From SAR86 cluster bacterium (GTDB taxonomy: Bacteria > Pseudomonadota > Gammaproteobacteria > Pseudomonadales > Azotimanducaceae), in the NCBI GenBank assembly GCA_013204195.1, contig JABMOJ010000057.1, positions 1-6,542 of the forward strand: a DNA stretch of 6,542 nucleotides, written 5' to 3'. Under the pieces are notes generated by a model. It was not told the DNA's origin. It saw nothing but the letters and a program-made list of their open reading frames with translations, and did not search any database. A program made the translations under genes and the position numbers. Below, in pieces: positions 1-6,456 of this stretch (positions are counted from its first letter, which is position 1; each line of letters begins with the position of its first letter).

Positions 1-837
1 GGCGTAGGTGAACCAATTGGCAAAATTCTGCAGCTCCTCACCATAGCTACAGGTTGTCTCCGCAGTGATGCAATCAGTCCGATCCGCAGATTTAGGGAAA
101 GGTGCATTCGCTGGCCGTATTTCTACCAACCTGCCTTCTGAATCCGGGTTAGCACCATTCGGGGACGGCGTATAATCGAGCTTGCCGTTGTTATTCTTGT
201 CCTCCCAAACATAATGGCGCGGAATGTAGAAACCATTCACACTCACCTCATTGAGTTCATATTCCGTACTGCAAACCTCCACCCATTCTTTGCATTTACC
301 CTTGTTGTCATATCTCACACAGCGCCCATTTTTCACACAAACATTTTTACCTTCAAGTGCCCGCCCCGTATAGCTTGCGCCTACGTCCAAGGTTAGATCG
401 GTAGTATTTGCCGCTGTCGCGGCTAGCCACGGGTAGTGTTTCGCCGCAGTGGGTGGACTGTTCGGAAAGGGTTGGTCAGACGTGTCCAAGCCATCCCACG
501 GGCGATATTGAACTGTCGGGTCATAGTAGATTTTGTTCTCACTGGACGAACGCAGGGTCCAGAAGCCTTGCCCGGGAAACTGATCCTCTGTGGGCACGAT
601 TTTGGAATTCTCCACGGACCAACTGTCGGTCGCCGACGCTGCCATCACCCAGTAAAGGCTATCACTGCTGTCACGGTTTTTCTGGGTGCTGAGTCGCTGT
701 GGAAAATAGAAGACACCTTCCAGACTCGATGTGCTGAGATCCCACTCCATTGAGCGCGAGTCATCTTCAATGATCAGCACATTGGGCTCAGGGCCAATGG
801 GCAATTCAAGAGGCGCATCGGCCAGCTGATAATCATA
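1..837 (-). other. PilY1/PilC-type N-terminal region, incomplete (residues about 1874-2152)
   Basis: The lead-in 'PLELPIGPEPNVLIIEDD' matches the start of mature PilY1 proteins, where a short 'PLFLS..VKPN' segment precedes the first strand. Residues 1898-1902 (DDSRS) fit DxSxS of a von Willebrand A-like metal site. YYDPTVQYRPWDG (1977-1989) corresponds to the PilY1 'YNPxxxYxPW' signature. A four-cysteine segment (2040-2062), an EF-hand-like loop (2086-2097) and 'LQNFANWFTY' (ending 2151), the usual 'NFANWYSYYR' site, follow in the family's order. The rest, normally including a calcium-binding C-terminal beta-propeller, would lie beyond base 1. In known PilY1 proteins this region follows the signal peptide almost directly; here it sits about 1,850 residues in. 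Confidence 0.85.
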
Positions 838-3800
838 TTCGACCACCCCGGCGCCAGCACCTTCCGGAGCACCGTCAATGGGATTTACCACAATCAGTAC
901 TTCGACCCCATAAATACAATGACCAGTATCACCAGGTAAAGGCACGTCGCAGACATCAAAGGTAAAGCTATCCTGGCCATCGAAGGAAGCTTCCGGCTGG
1001 TAGGTAAAACCACCGTCGGTGTTGTAGGGCGGCAACAGCTGGCCGTGAGTGGTGACTGCGGAGGTAAAGCGGAAATACAATTGATCCGGTTGGGGTAATG
1101 TAGGGCAGGTCAAAACCGATGGATCACAGCCCAGACCATCACGATGGCTATTATCGACATCGTGCACCCAGGGCAGAAGACCCTCGGCTGCATCTAGTTG
1201 CAAAACACCGGCCTGATCCATAAAGAAATATATTGGCCCTGACACGCTAGGCAGATCGTTTTGCGGTAACACGTTAATGGTCACCTGGGCGCAGCGTGAG
1301 TCATTCGGCGGCGTAAAGGCAGCCTCGCCGACACTTGATGCGTCCTGGATACAGTAGGTAAAGACATCTTCACCATTAAAGTCGGGCATGGGCATATAGC
1401 GTACCGAGAAGGTGTCGACCCCTGCCTGGTTGACAATGGAATTGCCGGTGGGCGCACACCCGGCAGCGGCGCAGACCACTTCACCGTTCATGGTGATGAT
1501 GAGGTTACCGGGGTTAAAGGGGTCATCCGCCAAGCGACTGGTGCTACGCCAACTATGATCGACATTGAACGAGTCTTTGATGGATTGCCCAGCATTAATC
1601 ACACTGGCCGGCACGTCGCCCTGGTAGTCATTACCGATCACATAGATATCGATTGGCTCGCTGTCTTCCAACACCACCAAAGAAGGGTTGCTGTTGTAGT
1701 GGTCATCAACAGCTATGGGTTGGTCATCTAAGACAGCCTCGATGACTACCTGAAATTCGGCTTCCGCAAACAACGGCACAGCAACAGCCGGCAGCGCTGG
1801 CGGACGGCCCTGGTCGGTCGCGCGCACAGACACATTCAGCGTGCCAAAAGCATCTGCATTAAAAGCCAGCGCGAGGGTCGCATCATTAGTCTGCAGGATA
1901 ATTTGCCGAGACTCAGCCACCGGCGTATCTGCCAGATCACTAACGACACTCAAGCCACTGACATCCAATAGATCAGTCATCACAAAGTCAGCGGATATAT
2001 CTTCAATCGTCACGGTGTAGGTCAAGCTATCATCCGCGCCATTACTGTCAGTCATATCCGCGTCAATAAAGGCACTGGCCAAATCAATCAGCAAGTCACC
2101 CGCATCTTCATTCCTGGAGATGTCCGGTAGGGTACCTGCCTGATAGACAGGCGCATCATTCACCGAGTTGACGGAGACAGTAACAGACAGGCTAACCGAG
2201 CTGACATTAGCACTCGGGTTCGCGGTATCCGTCGCTTCTATCACCAGCTCGGCGACACCGAACTCATTGGCAGGGCTATAAATCACCAGATAGTTGCCGG
2301 CATTAATACTCGCCGGCACGACTGCGGCATTGGAATTGCTGCTGATACTGAATTGCAGTGAGTCAGCCATATCAATATCTGAAAACAGGTTTTGCAGATT
2401 GATCGACAGACTGCTCGCCGCTGACAAATGCTCATCTTCATCGTAAGTCAGGCCTTGGATGGCCAGGTCCAGACCCGCCGCGGTGACCTTTGGCGAATTA
2501 TCATTAATGGGATTGATGGTCAGCGTCACTGGCACCCCTGCCGCCACCAGTGTTCCATCACTCACCGTGTAAGTTGCTGATACGGAAAATATCTCGACGG
2601 TGGGGTCTGTGTTCGCCACGAAAACCGCAGAACCGTCGGCGCTGATCGTCAGATTGCCCGCAACGACACCGCCGGCCTCAAGCGGAAACGCCACGCCCAC
2701 CAAACCCATATCGCCATTGACTTCAGTCACCGTCAATGGCGCCGACGGCGCCAAATCCAGCTCTAGATCGTTGCTCAGAACATTGATGCTAACGCTTCCA
2801 AGCTCATCAACCGAGATCACATCCGCTACGCCTATGGGGGCATTGTCATTCAGCGGATTTAAGGTAATCACAAGTGCGGCGGTGTCAAACAATGCCGGCA
2901 AACCGCTATCGGTGACGGTGACGGTTAGATTGAACGTTGCGGTCGTCTCATAATCCAGCTGCGCCTGATCAGCAACAGTGATGATGCCATTGCTATCAAT
3001 GGCAAATGCCGAGCCTGTTAGGTCATAGCTCAATGTCTGACCAGGCTCTATGTCAGATGCCAGCACCGTACCGATCACGGTACCCACACCGGCATTCTCA
3101 TCAATATAAAAGGTCTGATCAACGACACTCGGCGCATCATTCACCGCCACAATGGTTAACGCAATGTCTGTGGAGGCGGTCTGCGCGCTTGCGTTCTCGT
3201 CTTCTGTTGCTGTGGCATTGACCGTCAGCGTAAACACACCATTGGTGTGTAAGGGCGGCACCAGATAAATATCACCCAGTAGCCAGCCCGTGACATCTAG
3301 CGTCGCACCAAAAGCAATGACGGTATTGGATCCGTCGGTTAGCGTCGCACCCGCAGGCACGCCCTCGACAGATACCGTCAGCGATTCTTCTGCCGGATCG
3401 CTCAAGGTTGCGATGATACCCAAAGCGGGTGTGGCCACATCTTCGTTGGTCGTCACTGACGGACTGGCACTGACGGTGGGCATATCGGCAACCCCGTTGA
3501 CGATAACGACAATGGATTGCAAACCACTAAACGCCGCAGCACCCCCGTCATCGGCTTCCGTTGCCAGCGCCGTCGCTGCCAAGGTGAAATCCTCGGCACT
3601 GTTAGCTGGCGTTGATACCGTCAAACCCGTCAAATCAGCAGACGTTAAATTCCAAATACCAGCGCCGCCGTTCACGCCCTGATTAAGACTGGCACCCACA
3701 GGCATGCCCGATATTTGATAACTGAGAGTCTCTGAGCCATCGGTATCGACCAGCGAACCGGCGAGCGTTAAGCCAACCGACCCATCTTCGTCAACCGTCA

Positions 3801-6456
3801 CCGGGCTTGTCACGGTCAACGCCGGCGCATCAGCCACTGCTGTCACGATAACGTTAGTCGTACCGCTAATCGTCGCGGTATCACCATTGCCCACCTCCGT
3901 GGCGACGGCAACGATAGATAAGACAATATCTGTATCGTCGTGAAGGACCGGCGTAATCGTGATCGCACTGACATTCCAACTGGAGATGTCAACCGATGCA
4001 CCACTGGCGCTGTTAGCACCATCACTGAGCGTCGCTCCCGCCGGCGCCACATCAATGACAACGGTCAGATCTTCGCGAGTCCCATCGACTAAGCTCACGA
4101 CCAGACCAATATCGATGGCTTGATCTTCATCAGTGGTGATATTCGCCGCAGTTGCCAGCGTCGGCGTATCAGCGACGCCTGCTACATCGATAGTCATTGT
4201 ATGATTAACACTTCTATCACCCGAGGAATCTACAACCCGGAACTCGAAGCTGCTATAGCTAAAACCGTCACCATCAGGCTCTGGCATGTACGTGAGGTCC
4301 CCGATATCAGCTACATCAATCCGATCCCATTGACTCACCGCACTGCCCCTGAACGCCAGCTCACCTAGCGCCGGCAAGGCCCTCACTTGAACTTGATCGA
4401 AATCATCGCCATCGGCATCCATATAGGCAAAATCAGCGACAGAAAATGGATAAGTGCCATCTTCATTCATAGCGATGGTTTTGTCGCTGGAGGTCGGAAT
4501 CGTATCACTCTTTGGTAACACCGTGATTGTAAGGGTCTGCATGACGGTATTGATGCCATCGCTTACCTGTACATCAACTACATAGATATTGTCGCCATTG
4601 GCATCAGTAGGAATCTCATAGTCGGGTCTACTGCGAAAACGCAATTCTGAAGCGATGACCGCAATACCCGTATTGGCCTCTACCTCGAACAGTGATGCAT
4701 CTACACCACCAAAAATGGTGAATCTCAACGTATCAGTAGAATCCACGTCAGTGGCCCGTAGTGTTCGAACCAGCCGAATATTTTCATCAACCGACCTGGC
4801 CGAATCGGAAGTAATCACTGGCACATTATCGTTGCGGGGCGTGACATTGATGTTTACCGTGACGGTATTGTCACTGGTATCGGTGCCGTCAAAAGCCTGA
4901 TAAGTAAAGCTGTCGGTCAAATTTTCAGAGTCATCATGGGTATAGATAAAACTGCCGTCAGCGTTTAGGCTCAACGAGCCATGGCTAGTAGAAGTACCAT
5001 TCACCAACGTCAGCGTGTTCATAGCCGCACCATTGGCCAGTCGATCAGCATCCGTGTCGTTGTTGATAACGCCAGTGGCGGCACTGACCGACAGCGTCGC
5101 GCCTTCATCAACCTCGTAGGTAGCATCCGCAACCGCCACCGGCTTGTTGTCATTCAGCGGATTAACGCTAATGGTGACAGTGGCGCCATTGCCCGCGCTA
5201 TTGACCCCGTCAAACACATGATAGGTAAAACTGTCTGAGAATATTTCACTCGCACCATCATGGGTGTAGGTGAAGGTGCCATCACTGGCCAAGGCGAGGG
5301 TGCCGTTGCTGGCATCAGTGTCCAGCACTGCCGTCAACATATCACCGGGCAAGTCAGCGTCGGTGTCGTTCACCAGCACAGTGGTACCGTTCAGGGTGCC
5401 GCCTTCATTGATCAGCAACAGATAGTTATCGTCAGCAGCAACCGGCACATTATCGTTCATTGGCAGAATGTTGAGGGTGACAGAGACAAAACCCGTGGTG
5501 AAATTTGGATCAGCGACTTTATAGGTAAAGCTATCGACAAATACCTCATCGCCATTATGCGTGTAGGTGAAATCTCCTCCGGCATTCAGACTCAGGGTAC
5601 CGAAGCCAACATCTGTGCCCAGCGTTACCTGAAGTGGTTCGAAGGGTTCGTCAGCGTCCGTATCGTTACCCAAAACGCCGTTTCCGGCCCGGGTTGCTGT
5701 CGTTACCAGGGTGCCGCCCTCAGCTACGTCATAGACGTCTGCGACCGCGTCGGGATCAAATTCATCGACCCCCAGAACGGCAATCGTAAAGTCCTGGTAC
5801 TTCGTCATTCCCATGGTACTCATCGCCGCCACGGTGATCACGTAGGCAGGCGCTGCCTCTCGATCGATGACAGCACCTGTCGTCGCAACCCGCCCGGCAC
5901 CATCGATCTGAAACCGACCGCCAGCATCATCTGTCAGCGCGTAGCTGATAACCGCAGTCGCGTCGGCATCTGTGGCCAGCGCCTCGATGTTGACCCTCTT
6001 ACCTGCAGTTGCATTTTCCGCGACCTCATTCTGACCAGCATTAGAATCACTGATGGCGGAAGTGACATTATCGTCAACATCGATTACTGCCACATCGACT
6101 TTCAGTATGGCCGTGTCTGTGCCCAATCCATCATCGGCGGTAGCAAGAATTTCAATTTTGTAGATCGCATCTGTTTCCCTATCAAGCGGTTTCCCCGTCG
6201 TTGTCACTACCCCGGTGGTCTCGCCTACATCGAATCTGCCATCGGCATCGACATTCATGGCGTATGACATAACGCCATTACCTAATGCCTTGACAGTAAC
6301 CCCAACGGCCACGCCCCCCAGTGCACTTTCCAGCACTTGATCAGCAGCCGTATCATTATCCCTGACCTGAGAAATATTAGCAGCGACAGCCTCCCATGCA
6401 GTCAAGCTAATACAACCGAAAACGAATAACAGGCGGGTAGCATTTTGAATTTTCAT
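1..6456 (-). CDS. Giant PilY1/PilC-like type IV pilus protein with N-terminal cadherin/Ig-like repeat array (3' end outside window)
   Basis: The minus-strand frame from the ATG at 6456-6454 runs 2152 codons to base 1 without a stop, so the C-terminus is missing. Order of parts: signal peptide (1-25), about sixteen cadherin/Ig-like modules (27-1863), then a PilY1-type N-terminal region (about 1880-2152). The PilY1 call rests on PNVLIIEDDSRSMEW (1891-1905), YYDPTVQYRPWDG (1977-1989), an EF-hand-like loop at 2086 and NFANWFTY just before the window edge. PilY1 proteins are secreted, help type IV pilus assembly and retraction, and act at the pilus tip in adhesion and mechanosensing; characterised members are about 1,000-1,200 residues. 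Here about 1,840 extra residues precede the PilY1 part. The repeats suggest a calcium-stabilised extracellular stalk; that role is inferred. The start was chosen for its AGGGA site and the signal peptide directly after it. No neighbouring gene is visible, so operon context is unknown. An RTX or LapA-type adhesin is less likely given the Sec signal and PilY1 motifs. Confidence 0.9.
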   Translation of the reverse strand, partial: MKIQNATRLLFVFGCISLTAWEAVAANISQVRDNDTAADQVLESALGGVAVGVTVKALGNGVMSYAMNVDADGRFDVGETTGVVTTTGKPLDRETDAIYKIEILATADDGLGTDTAILKVDVAVIDVDDNVTSAISDSNAGQNEVAENATAGKRVNIEALATDADATAVISYALTDDAGGRFQIDGAGRVATTGAVIDREAAPAYVITVAAMSTMGMTKYQDFTIAVLGVDEFDPDAVADVYDVAEGGTLVTTATRAGNGVLGNDTDADEPFEPLQVTLGTDVGFGTLSLNAGGDFTYTHNGDEVFVDSFTYKVADPNFTTGFVSVTLNILPMNDNVPVAADDNYLLLINEGGTLNGTTVLVNDTDADLPGDMLTAVLDTDASNGTLALASDGTFTYTHDGASEIFSDSFTYHVFDGVNSAGNGATVTISVNPLNDNKPVAVADATYEVDEGATLSVSAATGVINNDTDADRLANGAAMNTLTLVNGTSTSHGSLSLNADGSFIYTHDDSENLTDSFTYQAFDGTDTSDNTVTVNINVTPRNDNVPVITSDSARSVDENIRLVRTLRATDVDSTDTLRFTIFGGVDASLFEVEANTGIAVIASELRFRSRPDYEIPTDANGDNIYVVDVQVSDGINTVMQTLTITVLPKSDTIPTSSDKTIAMNEDGTYPFSVADFAYMDADGDDFDQVQVRALPALGELAFRGSAVSQWDRIDVADIGDLTYMPEPDGDGFSYSSFEFRVVDSSGDRSVNHTMTIDVAGVADTPTLATAANITTDEDQAIDIGLVVSLVDGTREDLTVVIDVAPAGATLSDGANSASGASVDISSWNVSAITITPVLHDDTDIVLSIVAVATEVGNGDTATISGTTNVIVTAVADAPALTVTSPVTVDEDGSVGLTLAGSLVDTDGSETLSYQISGMPVGASLNQGVNGGAGIWNLTSADLTGLTVSTPANSAEDFTLAATALATEADDGGAAAFSGLQSIVVIVNGVADMPTVSASPSVTTNEDVATPALGIIATLSDPAEESLTVSVEGVPAGATLTDGSNTVIAFGATLDVTGWLLGDIYLVPPLHTNGVFTLTVNATATEDENASAQTASTDIALTIVAVNDAPSVVDQTFYIDENAGVGTVIGTVLASDIEPGQTLSYDLTGSAFAIDSNGIITVADQAQLDYETTATFNLTVTVTDSGLPALFDTAALVITLNPLNDNAPIGVADVISVDELGSVSINVLSNDLELDLAPSAPLTVTEVNGDMGLVGVAFPLEAGGVVAGNLTISADGSAVFVANTDPTVEIFSVSATYTVSDGTLVAAGVPVTLTINPINDNSPKVTAAGLDLAIQGLTYDEDEHLSAASSLSINLQNLFSDIDMADSLQFSISSNSNAAVVPASINAGNYLVIYSPANEFGVAELVIEATDTANPSANVSSVSLSVTVSVNSVNDAPVYQAGTLPDISRNEDAGDLLIDLASAFIDADMTDSNGADDSLTYTVTIEDISADFVMTDLLDVSGLSVVSDLADTPVAESRQIILQTNDATLALAFNADAFGTLNVSVRATDQGRPPALPAVAVPLFAEAEFQVVIEAVLDDQPIAVDDHYNSNPSLVVLEDSEPIDIYVIGNDYQGDVPASVINAGQSIKDSFNVDHSWRSTSRLADDPFNPGNLIITMNGEVVCAAAGCAPTGNSIVNQAGVDTFSVRYMPMPDFNGEDVFTYCIQDASSVGEAAFTPPNDSRCAQVTINVLPQNDLPSVSGPIYFFMDQAGVLQLDAAEGLLPWVHDVDNSHRDGLGCDPSVLTCPTLPQPDQLYFRFTSAVTTHGQLLPPYNTDGGFTYQPEASFDGQDSFTFDVCDVPLPGDTGHCIYGVEVLIVVNPIDGAPEGAGAGVVEYDYQLADAPLELPIGPEPNVLIIEDDSRSMEWDLSTSSLEGVFYFPQRLSTQKNRDSSDSLYWVMAASATDSWSVENSKIVPTEDQFPGQGFWTLRSSSENKIYYDPTVQYRPWDGLDTSDQPFPNSPPTAAKHYPWLAATAANTTDLTLDVGASYTGRALEGKNVCVKNGRCVRYDNKGKCKEWVEVCSTEYELNEVSVNGFYIPRHYVWEDKNNNGKLDYTPSPNGANPDSEGRLVEIRPANAPFPKSADRTDCITAETTCSYGEELQNFANWFTYA
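166..201 (-). other. EF-hand-like calcium loop (residues 2086-2097)
   Basis: The segment DKNNNGKLDYTP has Asp or Asn at loop positions 1, 3, 5 and 9, Gly at 6 and a hydrophobic Leu at 8, as in EF-hand and dockerin-type loops. Position 12 is Pro rather than Glu or Asp, so coordination may be incomplete or completed from elsewhere. PilY1-family proteins often carry such a 'D.N.NG..D' turn at this point, just before the NFANW motif. Confidence 0.6.
868..1725 (-). other. Cysteine-bearing Ig-like modules O and P joining the array to the PilY1 part (residues 1578-1863)
   Basis: Module O (1578-1734, about 157 residues) begins like a Big_9 module ('PIAVDDHYN', 'VLEDSEPIDIYVIGNDYQGD') and ends 'FNGEDVFTYCIQD...VTINVLPQND', but has a long insertion containing 'DHSWRSTSRLADDPFNPGN' and cysteines at 1662, 1667, 1702 and 1722. 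Module P (1735-1863) contains 'LLPWVHDVDNSH', cysteines at 1777, 1784, 1836 and 1847, and 'FTYQPEASFDGQDSFTFDVCD', ending VNPIDGAP. The even number of cysteines and the pairing of close neighbours suggest disulfides formed after export. These modules are longer and more elaborate than the stalk modules and may be a ligand-binding or adaptor region. Confidence 0.65.
1726..2841 (-). repeat. Divergent Ig/cadherin-like modules L, M, N (residues 1206-1577)
   Basis: Module L (1206-1320) resembles Big_9 modules ('VADVISVDE', 'NVLSNDLELD', 'GNLTISADGSAVFVAN', 'TYTVSDG', linker NDNSP) but lacks the usual 'FTYTH'. Module M (1321-1434) has 'LTYDEDE', an 'LFSDIDMADSLQFSISS' stretch and linker NDAP. Module N is longer (1435-1577), with 'RNEDAGD', 'FIDADMTDSNGADDSLTY', 'VSVRATDQGRPP' and the linker LDDQP. 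'DQGRPP' is close to cadherin 'TDxGxPxL' strands. All three look structural; no catalytic motif is visible. Confidence 0.65.
2842..3135 (-). repeat. Cadherin module K (residues 1108-1205)
   Basis: This is the clearest cadherin repeat of the array, about 97 residues long. It shows IDEN (1118-1121), 'VLASDIEPGQTLSYDL', 'FAIDSNGIITV', LDYE (1167-1170), 'LTVTVTDSG' and the closing NDN (1203-1205) followed by AP. The ordered acidic motifs correspond to the calcium ligands of classical cadherin domains, so calcium binding at its ends is well supported by family knowledge though not demonstrated here. Confidence 0.85.
3136..4167 (-). repeat. Three tandem Ig-like modules H, I, J of the VADxP class (residues 764-1107)
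   Basis: Module spacing is 113, 115 and 116 residues, counted at the acidic linker residue (D763, D876, D991, D1107). Each has an early 'T.(D/N)ED' strand, a 'L.D.xxE.L' turn, the phrase 'PAGATL', 'PVGASL' or 'PAGATL' followed by 'S/N/TDG', a tryptophan strand ('SSWNVS', 'GIWNLT', 'TGWLLG'), 'ATE' near the end, and a VADAP, VADMP or VNDAP linker. This is a repeat class typical of giant secreted adhesins. The three copies differ from the C-E group and share motifs with each other, so they form a separate duplication block. Confidence 0.75.
4168..4500 (-). repeat. Cadherin-like/Ig-like module G, untyped (residues 653-763)
   Basis: A module of about 110 residues with 'MNEDGTYPFSVADFAY', the acidic turn 'DADGDDFD', a 'GELAF' hairpin, 'LTYMPEPDGDGFSYSSFEFRVVDSSGD' spread over two strands, and the ending 'GVADTP'. 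This resembles the cadherin-like modules seen in long bacterial adhesins ('tandem-95' type), in which 'D.DGD' precedes a hydrophobic strand and the last third reads 'F.F.V.D..G'. No enzymatic signature is visible. Confidence 0.65.
4501..4824 (-). repeat. Cadherin-like module F (residues 545-652)
   Basis: The module opens with 'SVDENI', followed by 'ATDVDSTDTLRF', a 'DYE' turn, an inserted 'DANGDN' acidic loop and a 'VDVQVSDG' strand. This order matches bacterial cadherin repeats. The closing linker 'KSDTIPT' is a weakened form of the usual NDNxP, so the calcium site at this junction may be incomplete. Confidence 0.75.
4825..5751 (-). repeat. Three tandem Big_9/VCBS-like modules C, D, E (residues 236-544)
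   Basis: These are the most alike modules in the protein. Each starts with an 'A-D-x-Y-x-V/L-x-E-G' strand, continues with NDTDAD (residues 264-269, 363-368, 466-471), then 'GTLxL..DGxFxYTH..' and 'DSFTY', and ends in NDN (334-336, 435-437, 542-544). Module spacing is 101 and 107 residues. The pattern fits bacterial Ig-like modules of the Big_9/cadherin-like family found in large surface adhesins. The DNA is also visibly similar between copies, for example around 5044-5061 and 5353-5370, which suggests they arose by duplication more recently than the other modules. They probably form rigid stalk segments. Confidence 0.8.
5752..6378 (-). repeat. Cadherin-like modules A and B (residues 27-235)
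   Basis: Two modules of about 104 residues each. Module A carries LDRE (91-94), an 'IEILATADDG' strand and closes with DVDDN (126-130). Module B has 'VAEN', 'DADA', IDRE (197-200) and an 'AYVITVAA' strand, and closes near DEFDP (231-235). In cadherins the xEN, LDRE/LDYE, DxD and DxxDN motifs provide inter-domain calcium ligands, so calcium-stiffened junctions are likely. Module A lacks a clear DxD in its middle and is the more degenerate of the two. Assignment is by motif reading, not by profile search. Confidence 0.75.
6382..6456 (-). other. Sec signal peptide (residues 1-25)
   Basis: The first residues have a basic start (K2, R8), a hydrophobic core (LLFVFGCISLTAW, residues 9-21) and an A-V-A ending at residue 25, a typical signal peptidase I site. 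This directs the protein across the inner membrane by Sec, as expected for PilY1 proteins. Cleavage one residue later, after A26, is also possible. Confidence 0.8.

Noticed and set aside
408..753. Two overlapping plus-strand open frames of about 100 codons
   Set aside because: They lie antisense to the PilY1 signatures, show no family motifs and overlap each other in different frames.
2600..3682. Plus-strand frames rich in Ser, Thr, Ala and Val (2600-2953, 3290-3682) that could pass for secreted low-complexity proteins
   Set aside because: Their composition is the reverse-strand image of the repeat modules; no ribosome binding site or signal peptide supports them.
5260..6267. A 335-codon open frame on the plus strand
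   Set aside because: It lies fully antisense to the signal peptide and modules A-D. Its translation has no recognisable domain, and the opposite strand encodes clear cadherin and Big_9 motifs. The openness follows from the biased Asp/Gly/Thr/Val codons opposite it.
868..6378. RTX/LapA-type type I secreted adhesin
   Set aside because: Such proteins lack a Sec signal peptide and carry C-terminal RTX nonapeptides; here there is a signal peptide and the array leads into PilY1 signatures. No GGxGxDxxx repeats are seen in the window.
6412..6423. Possible lipobox VFGC (residues 12-15)
   Set aside because: Phe at the -2 position is atypical, the hydrophobic core continues past the Cys, and a good A-V-A signal peptidase I site follows at residue 25.
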